From the NCBI GenBank assembly GCA_029204045.2, contig CM055077.1, forward strand, positions 16,134,584 through 16,198,583: a DNA stretch of 64,000 bases, read 5' to 3'. The DNA comes from Tillandsia leiboldiana (taxonomy: Eukaryota > Streptophyta > Magnoliopsida > Poales > Bromeliaceae). The position numbers and the translations under genes were made by a program. Positions 20,101-30,018 of the stretch are shown here, piece after piece; positions within the stretch are counted from its first letter, which is position 1, and every line of letters begins with the position of its first letter. The notes beneath the pieces were generated by a model. The model was not told the origin of the DNA, did not search any database, and saw only the letters and a list, made by a program, of their open reading frames with translations.

Positions 20101-21010
20101 AGATGAAGAAGAAGGCTCTGTAGAAAGGGGAGCTCCGAGAACAGGCTTTATTGCCTATTGCTAGGCTGAAATCCGGGCAAAAAATGCACTTCGGGGGACA
20201 CTTTCCGGGCGCCCGAAAGATTCGGGCCCCTACAGTGTACCCGAAACAACCCCCCGCGGTGCGCCCGAAACGCGCTGGTTGCGCCACGTCTTCCACAGAA
20301 CAGGGAACAGCAGAACCGACCACCACCCTTGCGCCACGTGGCTGCCACGGAAGTCGACACGTGGCGCGCCCGAGGGCTGGAAGAGCGGTCAACGCGCGCC
20401 CACGTGCGCGCCTACGCCGCCTGCGACCCTTGCCAGGCACGCCCCCCGAGGCCGCCCTGCCTGCTCCGTGGTCCTAGTCCACTGCACCGACCAATCCTAC
20501 GCGGCCTCGTGTCCCAAGGCAACCAATAGGAAGACGACACGTGGCACGCCGCTCCCGTGCACCGCGCGCCTGTCCGCGCGCCAGCCCACCCCCGCGCCGC
20601 CGCTCTCCGCCGCTGCCCGCCGGCCGCCGGAACAATGCCAATGCCTCGAAATCCGTGCGCGGCGTCCGGGCTCCGAAAAATACAAGTGAATAGTCCATTT
20701 TCATCGTTTTCGAGCGTTGAATCCAAATCCGCTGTCCGTTTTGCCAAATTTCATTTCTAAAAATTGCCAAAGGCATCCGGAAAGGTGTTCTTTTGTCCAA
20801 ACTTCGCGCTGAGTCCAATTTTGATATCCGTTTCGCGCGAAACCACTTCTAGACATCCGACGGGGTCAACCGATTACCCACGTAATCCATTTAACACCCG
20901 GAGTCCATCACTTATGCAAATTGGTGCACCAACACCGCCGACACGCCACATAGGCCTCCAGAAGTTGTTGGTCACACTGTAGAAGCCCTGCAGAGATCCG
21001 GGTCACCACA
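17106..21010 (-). repeat. Complete family A 5' LTR (copy A2, 3,905 bp)
   Basis: The LTR begins TGTCACGCCCCGGGG and ends GGTCACCACA. It runs closely parallel to the solo copy at 41663-45635. Reading the minus strand from 21010, a GC-rich U3 with four CACGTG boxes (20335, 20358, 20401, 20538) comes first. A GGGCGCCC palindrome at 20207 with its partner at 20224 and a degenerate TATA at 20154 follow. Next come the donor-like box at 19914, the CAGGTGGGT box at 19244 and an AT-rich U5 side. It abuts a copia gag fragment at 21011, so this element appears to have inserted into copia2 gag. Confidence 0.88.
20154..20165 (-). promoter_or_regulatory. Degenerate TATA position of LTR A2
   Basis: Other family A copies read CCTATTTATAGG on the plus strand here. 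This copy reads CCTATTGCTAGG, which destroys TATAAATA on the transcribed strand while the flanking GGCTGAA is kept. Confidence 0.55.
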
Positions 21011-21881
21011 TAAAGCCTGAAGTTCCTTTGCCTTTCTTAGACTTTACTAAGGATGAGGTTTTGCTTGAATTACCCCTTCGAAAGCTTCGGCAAAATTTCC
21101 TCGTCAAGAATGCAAGTTGCTTCTCGAAATCCTCCATTGATAGATTCTCATCATCGTCTGAGGTGGATGAATCCGCGTCTTCTTCTTAAGTTGATTTCAA
21201 TGCAAAACCTGAAGACTTAGAAGAAGATGGCTTTCCAGAAGAATTGTTAGTAGGAAAAGTCATTTCATAAGTTTGAAGTGCACCAACTAATTCTTCTACT
21301 TTGATTTCGTCCGGGTGTTTTACTGTTTCAATGGCTGCAAACTTAGCACGAAAACTTTCAGGAAGAGTCCTTAAAATATTTCTTACAACTTTAGATTCTG
21401 GAATTTTCTCTCCCAAGTTAGCACATGTATTAACGATATCTTGCAATCGTGTATAATAATCTGTGAACGATTCATTTTCTGCCATAAAAATTGACTCAAA
21501 TTTGCTCATAAGCATTTGCAGTTTTTGAATCTTCATAAGGCTTGTTCCCTCATGTGTAACTTGTAGAACATCCCAGATTTCTTTCGCAGTCTCACATGCA
21601 GAGACGCGAGAGAATTCAGTTTGTGACAAAGCATTAAATAAGGCCTTAATTCCTTTGCCGTTGTAAGAAGATGTATCAATTTCTTCCTTGGTCCATTTCG
21701 ACCTAGGTTTGATGGTGCGAACATCAGCAATAATTTCAGTAGGATTTGTCCATCCAAACTCGATTGATTGCCACACCCGTTCATCGATGGAAGTTAATAA
21801 CGCTCTCATGCGTACTTTCCAATAAGCATAGTTTGTTCCATCGAAGAACGGTGGTCTGTTGATGTTTCCACCTTCAACCAT
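21011..21881 (-). pseudogene. Copia gag N-terminal fragment (copia2)
   Basis: The open part (21186-21881) encodes 231 residues closely similar to the first 231 of the copia1 gag (same GGNINRPPFFDGTNYAYWK start). An in-frame TAA then replaces the Lys codon before the acidic EEDAD stretch, and homology continues to 21011 with further changes. The fragment breaks off where the family A LTR ends at 21010. It belongs with the PBS at 21901 and the LTR at 21915. The zinc knuckles and all of pol are absent at this location. Confidence 0.88.
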
Positions 21882-21900
21882 TGTTTACAACCCTATTCTC

Positions 21901-21912
21901 GCTCTGATACCA
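21901..21912 (-). other. Primer-binding site of copia2, tRNA-Met
   Basis: The minus strand reads TGGTATCAGAGC, two bases from the LTR boundary and 20 nt upstream of the gag start, exactly as in copia1. Confidence 0.88.
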
Positions 21913-22650
21913 CTTGTGGGTTATGTTAAATATGGATCTGAATAGGGGAAAAAACACCTAGAGGGGGGTGAATAGGTGTAAACAATAAACACTCCAAAAT
22001 CTTTGCGTAACAAAAACTCAATGCGGAAAAGTAATAACACGCAGAGATTTTACGTGGAAAACTCCAATCCAGGAGTAAAAAACCACGGGACCGATCACAC
22101 GGTGAAATCCACTAAGATTAAACACGTACAAAGGTGATATACCGTGCTCACACACGACTCAACCTTTTTCCATACGCTCCTAGTTGATCTTCTCCGCTCG
22201 CTCCGCAACGCGCCTCGAATCCACGATTTGCGTCCAACGCCGAATCCACAGCGTCCAACGTCGAATCCACGACGTCCAACCGAATCCACGGTCTCCACCA
22301 AGTAGTACGTATCGATCACACGAACGTACCTCGCTCCGAATCCACGAGAGCGGTAGCACCTTAAGTCCGCAAGGCCACGCGAATCCACACGCCGATTTTT
22401 GGCAAAATCGTTGTTTGTTGGTGGTTAAAATCCTCCGAATACTTAGATCAAAGATAGATCGGGAATACCATCTAAGTATTCATTAATTTGATTCTACAAA
22501 AAATATGAGCTTTGAAACCCTAGAATCAAATTAATCAATATAGATGAAGAAACATAGAATAAATCTAGTTATTTCCTTTCTTCTCTATATGTGGATTTTT
22601 CTATTTTTCGATCGTATTGTATTAACCCTAAAAGATGAATCAAATGGTTT

Positions 22651-22659
22651 ATTTATAGG
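22651..22659 (-). promoter_or_regulatory. TATA box of copia2 LTR
   Basis: The minus strand reads CCTATAAAT, homologous in position to 15481 in copia1. The first palindrome is 65 bp upstream. Confidence 0.75.
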
Positions 22660-22723
22660 TTAGAAACCTTTGGAAGAAGATAAGAATCAAAAACTACCTT
22701 ATCTGGAAATTTTCGGGTCGACG

Positions 22724-22947
22724 GTCCGGACTGGAATAAGTAGGGTCCGGACTATCGTCAATAAACAGAACTTTTCCAGAAAATCATGTTCGGGGTCCGG
22801 ACTGAAAGATGAACGGTCCGGACTGTTCATGCGATTTCTGCAGAAACCACGTTCGGGGTCCGGACTGAACCAGGGAAGGTCCGGACTGAAATTCCACATG
22901 AACTTACCTACGTTCGGGGTCCGGACTGAAATACCCTGATCCGGATC
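22724..22947. repeat. Array of seven GTCCGGAC palindromes plus one GATCCGGATC in U3
   Basis: GTCCGGAC sites start at 22724, 22745, 22795, 22816, 22858, 22879 and 22919, and GATCCGGATC starts at 22938. Spacings of 21, 50, 21, 42, 21, 40 and 19 bp match the paired layout of the copia1 array. Confidence 0.92.
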
Positions 22948-23174
22948 CTGAACATATTACATGTCCAGTTTTTGATTTTTATGCAATTAAAAATCCATCC
23001 AAGTGTTTCTACACTATAAGAAGTATTCGGATCACCAAACTTATTTAGTTAAACGTACCTGATCCTTTTGAATTCTTCTTTCTTGAGATTGAGGTATATG
23101 ATCCAAACATCTTCATCTTCAATCTTCAAGACTTAACCACTTTCACGAAATACGCCAAAATAAAATCCTTAACA

Positions 23175-23720
23175 GCCCGCGCCTCCGTGCACCGTGCTCG
23201 GTGAGCCCGCCAAAGAGACGCTGCCACCTGTCCCTGCGCCCGGTCCACGCACCGCCGCGCCCCTCTCTGTAGACCGCGCATCAAGAGCCGACCAATCCGG
23301 CAGCGCCACGTGTCCCGCGCCGGGTCTATACACCCAGCCGCTGTGCTGCTCTGTGGACCGAGCACTGCAAGCAGGCCAATGATAGGCCGCCACGTGGCAT
23401 TTTGGCGGTCTACAGTCCCCCATGCACTAGAATCCACTGAAAACTTCTGGTAGTCCGTTTTTGGGCATCCGGACTCAAAAACATACAAGCAAATAGCCGT
23501 TTTCAAGTGTTTTTCCGCGTTGAATCCAAATCCAACCTCTGTTTGGCCCAAAACCCTTTCTAAAATTCGGCAAAAGCAGCCGAAGGCCAATCCAGCTCTA
23601 GATACCTCACTGGGTCCATCCGTGGCATCCCTTGATGCACTATGGGCCAGACACACCAATCATAGGTGTTTCACACTGTGGATTCACGGGAAAAACTGCA
23701 TGGGGACCTGGACCACTACA
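23175..23720 (-). repeat. Family A LTR fragment, U3 end (copy A3)
   Basis: The fragment is GC-rich U3 sequence with CCAAT followed by CACGTG modules (CACGTG at 23307 and 23391). The terminal block ends GACCACTACA at 23720. The left part is missing because copia2 abuts it. The next five bases, gtttc, fall inside a copia LTR tail. Confidence 0.7.
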
Positions 23721-23891
23721 GTTTCTAAACTACAAGAATGTATTCGGATCACCAAAAATATTTAGTTAAACGTACCTGATCCTTTTGAATTCATTCTTCT
23801 TGAGATTGATGTATATTATCCACAATTCTTCATCTTCAATCTTCAAGACTTAAAACATTTCACGAAATACGCCAACACAAAATCCTTAACA
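23721..23891 (-). repeat. Copia LTR tail fragment
   Basis: This 171-bp stretch matches the last part of the copia LTRs (GTATTCGGATCACC, CCTGATCCTTTTGAATTC, ACGAAATACGCCAA) and ends CCTTAACA. It is split from its remainder by the A3 fragment. Confidence 0.85.
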
Positions 23892-25964
23892 CCCATGTCT
23901 AAGTAAAAAGGAGAAAGAGGAACAATCATGGTTTCTCCTAAGTGAAGTCCCAATATGATAGTGTAGCGATAAAAAGGTGGCCTATCCAAATGTCCATACA
24001 AACATGCAGCTGTTCTCAGGTAGAATAAAAGGAAGAGCATCACATAGTAATCTCATATAAGATAGATCATATTGTCCCAATAATTAACCGACTACACATG
24101 AAAGGCTAAGTGCTATCAATGCATGTTAATATATCTCCACCATAGCACACCAAATCCCACATAGATAGGCCAAGAATTAAGCAGGATAAATTATTCATGA
24201 ATAATTTTCAATGGAGTGGCGAAACGATATAAAGCAAGTCGGGGGTCACTCTAATAGCCCTAGTGAGTAAACCGTAGAGAGAGGTAATCAACAACAACCC
24301 GTCTGGAACGCGCAGATCCGGAATCCGATCGAGCTGAAATTCGGCGTGCGCGTTCCCTCAGCGTCTACGGTTCCAACGAAACTAAAATCACCCAAAAACT
24401 ACTCTAGGATCTGTGGCGGCAAGCGAAACCACGAAGTGTTGTTCAACAACACAGTGCAAAAACAGCGGGCGCACCATAAGGACGTAGTTGTGAAACCAAG
24501 CACAATTTCTATCTGGGGCCAAAAGAAAAATTGCTCACCTTGATCATGACAAAAGGATCCAACTTTCCCTTCCCTGCGAAACTCCAAAATCTGCGTGAAA
24601 ACTGTAACAGTAGCCGAACACGGTGTAAGTTGAAATCCCAGAATTCTGTGTTTGCTGTTTTGCGCAACAGTCCCTGAAAATGTAAATTCTCACCTGTTTC
24701 AAGTCCTCAAAAATATCAAAGAAAAACACGATTGCGTTCCTCTCGAAACGTAGATGTCGATCGAGTCCTTAAACTCCCAGTTCTGACAACCGTAGGCCGA
24801 GAAAAGGCAAGATCTCTCCTCCACTGTCCAGAAAATGTCGCAGAAAAAGGGGGTCTGAAGATGCTCCCAATAACCCAGTAAAAACTCATAACAGAGGGAA
24901 AGGGTAAACACAGAAAACGAAGGCCTACCTCTCGTGATCGCGCCGAACCAAAAATGGACTGAAGACTCTCTCGGGTCAGCTCAGGGGAGCTCGCGGACGA
25001 AACTGCGACGGAGAGAGCCACCAAAAGGGGAACGTCGACGCGCGCCGAGTCGCTGAAATCGTCGATGTCGCGGCCTCCTAAAATCCCAGAGATCCATCAA
25101 TAGATGGTGGACAAAGTGATGATGTGCTCTGCCAAAAGAGGGCTCCCAGAAAAATCTCCAAAGTCTCGAAATGGAGGAGAGGAGGGCCTATTTATAGGCA
25201 ATTCTGAAAAAAAAAAAAAACAGAATTCGGGACTTTGGGGGACATTTTCGGGCGCCCGAAAGTTTCGAGCGCAGAACAGGCACCACCGGCCCCCCAATCG
25301 CGTAGTGCCCGGATCTCTCCGGGTGCGCCGCATATCCCGAACATGGGACAGCGGGGGCGGGCCAACCGAGCCACGCTGCGTGGCCCGACTGCGTCTGCGG
25401 AGCGGGTGGCGCCCGCTAATCGCGGGGCGCAACGTGGCCCCCGCGTACGGGCGCCCACCTGCCCGCCTGCCCCCGCACGTCACCGCCACCTGCCCCGCCT
25501 GCCCGCGCGCATTGCGTCGACCGCGCACACTGCGCCGTCCAATCTTGGGCCGCCACGTGGCCCCGCCCCGGTCCACAGCTCCAGCGTGGCTCGCGTGGAC
25601 CGCGCCCGCTGCTCCGTCCAATTTGGGGCCGCCACATGGCCCCCCCCGGTCGACGGCTCCCCCCGTGCACCAAAATGCACCGAAAACTTCCGGGCGTTCG
25701 ATTTTGGGCGTCCGGAGTCAGAAAAATATTTCCAAATAGCCATTTTCCAACATTTTTCGCGCAGAATCCAAATCCGGCCTCCGTTTAGCATGAAACCACT
25801 TCCAGTTTTTGACGAAGGCAACCGAAAGGCAAACTTGATCCAGAATCCGCATTGAGTCCGTCTAATCCGTCCGTTTGACGCGTTGCGGACTCGATGCCCC
25901 AATAATAGGTGCTTTCTCACCGCGGACCACGTGGGCAGGCTACACGGGGATTTAGGCCATCACA
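23892..25964 (-). repeat. Family A LTR fragment, middle to U3 end (copy A4)
   Basis: The fragment starts within the AT-rich U5 side (GTTTCTCCTAAGTGAAG block, compare 18.67 kb) and ends TTAGGCCATCACA. It has a donor-like box at 24926, a TATA at 25187, a GGGCGCCC palindrome at 25250 with a partial partner 17 bp on, and CACGTG at 25554 and 25928. The D2 box position near 24.3 kb is degenerate. Confidence 0.75.
25187..25198 (-). promoter_or_regulatory. LTR TATA box (A4)
   Basis: The plus strand reads CCTATTTATAGG, giving TATAAATAGG on the minus strand. It lies 52 bp downstream of the GGGCGCCC palindrome. Confidence 0.75.
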
Positions 25965-26341
25965 ATAGTGGCCGCCATTTTATGTTTCTTGGGGACGGCA
26001 ATATTTATGGTGATTGGATTAAGGCGTGATCGGGAACTGTCGGATGAGATGCTGATGTAAGTCGGGCGCTCATCACGAATTACCATGGAAATCAAGGACA
26101 GAAATCACTACTAGGGATCAAAACGATAGAAGTGCGATTGGTAGACGTCAGATTAAGCTGTCAGGCAAACCGACCGTTGATCATCAGTTGTCCTCGATTA
26201 TGGGACAAGTAAGACAAAAATATATGATAATGGCGAAGGAAAAAAAAAAGAATGATCGGCGATCCTGTCACACGTGCCAATTATTAATTGAGGTTTTGGC
26301 AATCACCTGAATGCCACTTCAGGTGACTACCGACGGGGCAT
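25965..26341 (+). other. 3' internal end of a gypsy-type element with polypurine tract
   Basis: The sequence is non-coding apart from a short frame ending GDWIKA-stop near 26.03 kb. It ends with a purine-rich tract (about 26331-26341, GACGGGGCA) directly before a TG-starting LTR, as expected for a plus-oriented retrotransposon. Confidence 0.5.
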
Positions 26342-27354
26342 TGTTGAGACTAAAAATCTCCACGTAGGCAAATGATGCGTTTAAGATGGCTGAGCCGGTC
26401 AATTGAATAAGAGAGTGACACGTGGCACAGGAAACGGTCAAACAAGTAAACCGATCTGGACAAATCATAAGCCAAGGTGATAACACTTAGGATCGACTAT
26501 CCAAGTGAAAGGTTGGTTATCGACTCCTTTTGCCGATTGATAATAAAGAATCAAAAATAGAATCGGTCCTCGGCTTCATCAGCCGAACAAAGATATGGAC
26601 CGAAGCTTAGAATGGATAGATACGAAAATAGATGATGCGAAATTATAGGGCGCAAATCCCGAAACCAACGCAAATTTGGTGAGCAACATCCCATATCAAC
26701 GATCACCAAGAATCACTCCATGGCATGCAATATTCGGGATAAACGTATACGGAAAAGCGCTACTATCTATTTGAGGAATATCCGGAGAGAAAGTGGCTGA
26801 GGAATACGTAATAATTTCCCGAAGAATACGTCGTTATTCCAACAATTTTTTGAAGAATACGTCGTTACCTAAAACGGCGGTTAATCCTAAGAGGGGTTCG
26901 TAACGTGTATAAATAAGTGAACTCTCTTCTCTAAAAGGGGTCCTGCAATCGTGTAAGCCAGTGGCCACCCTGCTTTTTCATTACCTTCAATTCCTGCATC
27001 TACAACTTTCCTATACTAGATTTACAGCTTTCTTTACTGCTTTTCTTACAGCGTTCCTGGGACTAGTCTTAATCTTGTAACCAAACACTGTAACTCTTTT
27101 CCATCTCGAGCAATACAAAGGGATTCCGCTGGTTTAGGCCGAGTCGATTTCTTAAAACCATCTGAGTTCTCGTACGGCAGATAGTTTGACTTTCCAAGCC
27201 AGGCTTCGTCCTAAGTTTGATTGAATAGAACCTGATCGAGTGGATCCCTCCTCGACCTAATTGTTTGGCACGCGGTACATTCAAGAGGGTCAACACCGGA
27301 GCCGATCGAAGACCGAAATGGGTCAATGATTAGCGCTACTTTCGGCTCCCAACA
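26342..27354 (+). repeat. Gypsy-type 3' LTR (1,013 bp)
   Basis: The LTR begins TGTTGAGACT after the polypurine tract and ends CTCCCAACA, so the ends form TGTTG/CAACA. It has a TATA at 26908 and a typical promoter-proximal repeat of AATACGTCGTTA words at about 26.8-26.9 kb. No matching LTR is in the window. It is clearly different from families A and B. Confidence 0.75.
26908..26915 (+). promoter_or_regulatory. TATA box of the gypsy-type LTR
   Basis: TATAAATA occurs in the context GTGTATAAATAAG, about 445 bp before the LTR end. Confidence 0.7.
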
Positions 27355-27722
27355 ATATGTTAGCTCTTATTCTTGTTGAAATGCTTGTTTGGGCTGACTA
27401 AATTCTCAATAAGATAAAAAACTTTCATTAAATATTTTGGCAAAAAAAAAAGACTATTAGTGCTCTCTCCATTTTCCAAAATTAGCTCTACTCAGACATT
27501 CAAACATTACCAAAGCTTTCATAAAGCAAATAGCTGACATGCAAGTTTCCCAAATGGACGCTCTTAGTCCTGTTCTATCCATATCCTAGTGGTAGTTAAG
27601 TTGATTTTATTGCTCCAAAGTAGTACATATCATTTGTTGGGAAAATCCGGTACTCGCCCCGGTACCAGAATATGTGAATCCGTAACCTGTTCTGATACCG
27701 CAATCACACCGGTACCGCCTAA
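27355..27722. other. No gene seen
   Basis: The stretch is AT-rich and holds only short frames. A degenerate PBS-like TCTGATACC occurs near 27.69 kb, just before the LTR-like start at 27723. Confidence 0.4.
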
Positions 27723-27966
27723 TGTTGGGATTCCGCAGCGGAAATGTCAAATCGAATTTTTTACCATAAACCCGTCTCCTCAATAAAACTGGAACCAACA
27801 CTACCACAAAGAGAAGAAAAACTAAAACAGAAAATATACGGGTGAAATAAGATTCATTAACCAAGAGAAGAATTATACTGACTCCTCTTCTGCAATAGAG
27901 TAGCTTCAACCCGAGCCCTCCTCCTGAATCTCTCTCACCGTTCTCTCGTCTTCCATCCTTCTCTAT
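27723..27966 (-). repeat. Fragment of another LTR, probable
   Basis: TGTTGGGATTCCGCAGCGGA directly follows a PBS-like word. This is a common start of plant LTRs read in reverse. The fragment stops at the junction with the copia gag at 27967. No partner is present, so the call is tentative. Confidence 0.4.
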
Positions 27967-30018
27967 ATGTGGATTTCCTATTCTTCTGGAAAGCCATCTT
28001 CTTCTAAGTCTTCAGGTTTTGCATTGAAATCAACAAAAGAAGAAGACACGGATTCATCCTCCTCAGACGATGACGAGAATCTATCAATGGAGGATTTCGA
28101 GAAGCAACTTGCTCTCTTGACGAGGAAATTTCGCCGAAACTTTCGAAGAGGTAATTCAAGCAAAACCTCATCCTTCGTAAAGTCTAATAAAGGCAAAGAA
28201 ACTTCAGGCTTTAAGTCAAGAAAGAAAGAGAGTTTTTCAGAGGATAAGAAGAACTCGGAGGGACAAATCCAATGCTTCAAGTGCCGAGGCTACGGTCACA
28301 TTTCAACGGAATGTCCCAACAAGAATCCGTCGAAGAAGAAGGCAATGCAAGCCGTCACTTGGGATGACACCACAACTTCCAATGAGTCACCTTCTTGTGA
28401 TGAGGATAACAACGCAACGGCATTCCACGCGTCCACAACTTCACCTTACGTGTGCTTTATGACAAGTACATCCGGTTCATTATCCAACTCCTCCTAAGTT
28501 GAAAAGAATGCAACGGACGATGAACCGAGTAATTCCGAAGGTGACTTTGCTTTTGCCTACCATAAGCTTTTAAAGGATTCAAAGAAATTGGCAAAGCAAA
28601 ACAAGAGTTTGAGAAGAAGATTGCAGGATCTCGAAGAAGAAGCACAAAGGGCAACTTCTCTCTCAAACGCTCTTGAAGTGGAAAGGGACAACTTGATCAA
28701 AGTAAATGTTTCCCTTCAAGAGAAGAATGAGCATTTCGAGAAGGAACACATCAAACCGGTGGATAAAGCTAATTACTTCTTGAAGCTCTACTCCGAGGCT
28801 CGACAAGAAAAGATGGAAATGACGAAGACCATATTCCAACTTAAGGATGATTTGAAGCGATTTTCTTCAGGAAGGAGCAAGTTGGATAAGATGCTTGGTC
28901 TTGGTCAAACGAACCGTTTGGGCCTCTGATACAATCGAACTGGAGACAGGCCTAGTTCGAGTGAGACAATTTTTGTGCCCCAGTCGGCGTCTCTTCCTCC
29001 GACGGAATTCTCTGCATACAACGACAACAAGCCTACCTCACCTACTTCGGGTTTATCAAGTACAAAGGTATGTTTTCGTTGTGGTTTTGCAGGGCACATA
29101 AGAAGAGATTGCAAGATTGGAGCAAAACGAGCAAATCAAGCACCTCTTGCAACAACTACCAACGAGTTCATTCCACGGAAATCAAAGAATAATCTTTCAA
29201 AAGAAAAGAACATTAGTAGTTCACCCCACAAGACGACGTCATCAAAGAAAAGCGATCAATCAAACAAGACGCTTTCACCAAGGAGAATAACTTCACAATC
29301 ATTGCCGACGCATTCCAAAAAGGTTTGGGTGCGCAAAGGTGAAATCTTCCCTTGTCTTGTTGTTCATACTTCACTACATGCTTATGACAACTCGTCTTGG
29401 TATCTGGATAGTGGATGTTCCCGTCACATGACCGGTGACAAAAAAATTTTCAAACTTTAGAGAAAACCTCCGGAGGACTTGTAGTTTTCGGAGACGGTCG
29501 TTCTTTAAAATTGTTGGAAAAGGAACAATCACTATTCCAGAAGGCCCGGTTTTGAAAAATGTTTTATTTGTTGAAGGCCTTAAGACTAACCTCATTAGCA
29601 TTAGTCAATTATGTGATAATGATTTTTCAGTTAATTTTTTTTCTGCTGAATGCATTGTAACCTAGTGTCTCTTGATAACGAAACTCTTTGGCATGAAAGA
29701 CTAGGTCACATTAATTTTAAGGAACTAGCTAGAATTTCTAATAAAGACGTAGTTAAGGGAGTTCCTAAACTTTCTTTTAAAGAAAACTTTGTGTGTGGAG
29801 GTTGTCAAAAGGGAAAACAATCAAGGGCCGCGCACAAGAATTTAAACCACGTGGGAACCAAACGGCCATTAGAATTACTGCACATGGACTTAATGGGGCC
29901 GACTCGTCAACCATGTTCGGGAGGTAAATGGTACATTTTTCTTTTGGTTGATGATTTCTCTAGATACTCATGGGTAACATTTTTAAAAGAGAAAGCGGAT
30001 ACTTTCGATTCTTTCTGC
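27967..30018 (+). pseudogene. Copia gag-protease-integrase fragment with stops and a frameshift (copia3)
   Basis: The fragment starts inside gag at the position corresponding to about residue 213 of the copia1 gag. It continues through zinc knuckle 1 (CFKCRGYGHISTEC), the coiled coil and knuckle 2 (CFRCGFAGHIRRDC). The protease follows, with its active-site DSG in WYLDSGCSRHMTGD, then the GAG-pre-integrase and integrase zinc domain (WHERLGH ... CGGCQKGK) and the first catalytic part (VDDFSRYSW). Damage includes a stop after SLSNSS (28495-28497), TGA in place of Gly after NRLGL (about 28927), a frameshift just after MTGDKKIFKL (about 29460) and a break before the GAG-pre-integrase near 29.66 kb. 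The end at 30018 (KADTFDSF) is a junction with GC-rich repeat sequence. It supplies the protease region that copia1 lacks. Confidence 0.9.

Larger units (their letters stand above)
21915..23174 (-). repeat. 5' LTR of copia2 (1,260 bp)
   Basis: The plus strand begins TGTGGGTT and ends CCTTAACA. It is collinear with the copia1 LTR but clearly diverged, and its U3 palindromes are mostly GTCCGGAC rather than GATCCGGATC. It is followed directly by family A U3 sequence (A3), so copia2 inserted into a family A LTR. Confidence 0.88.
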
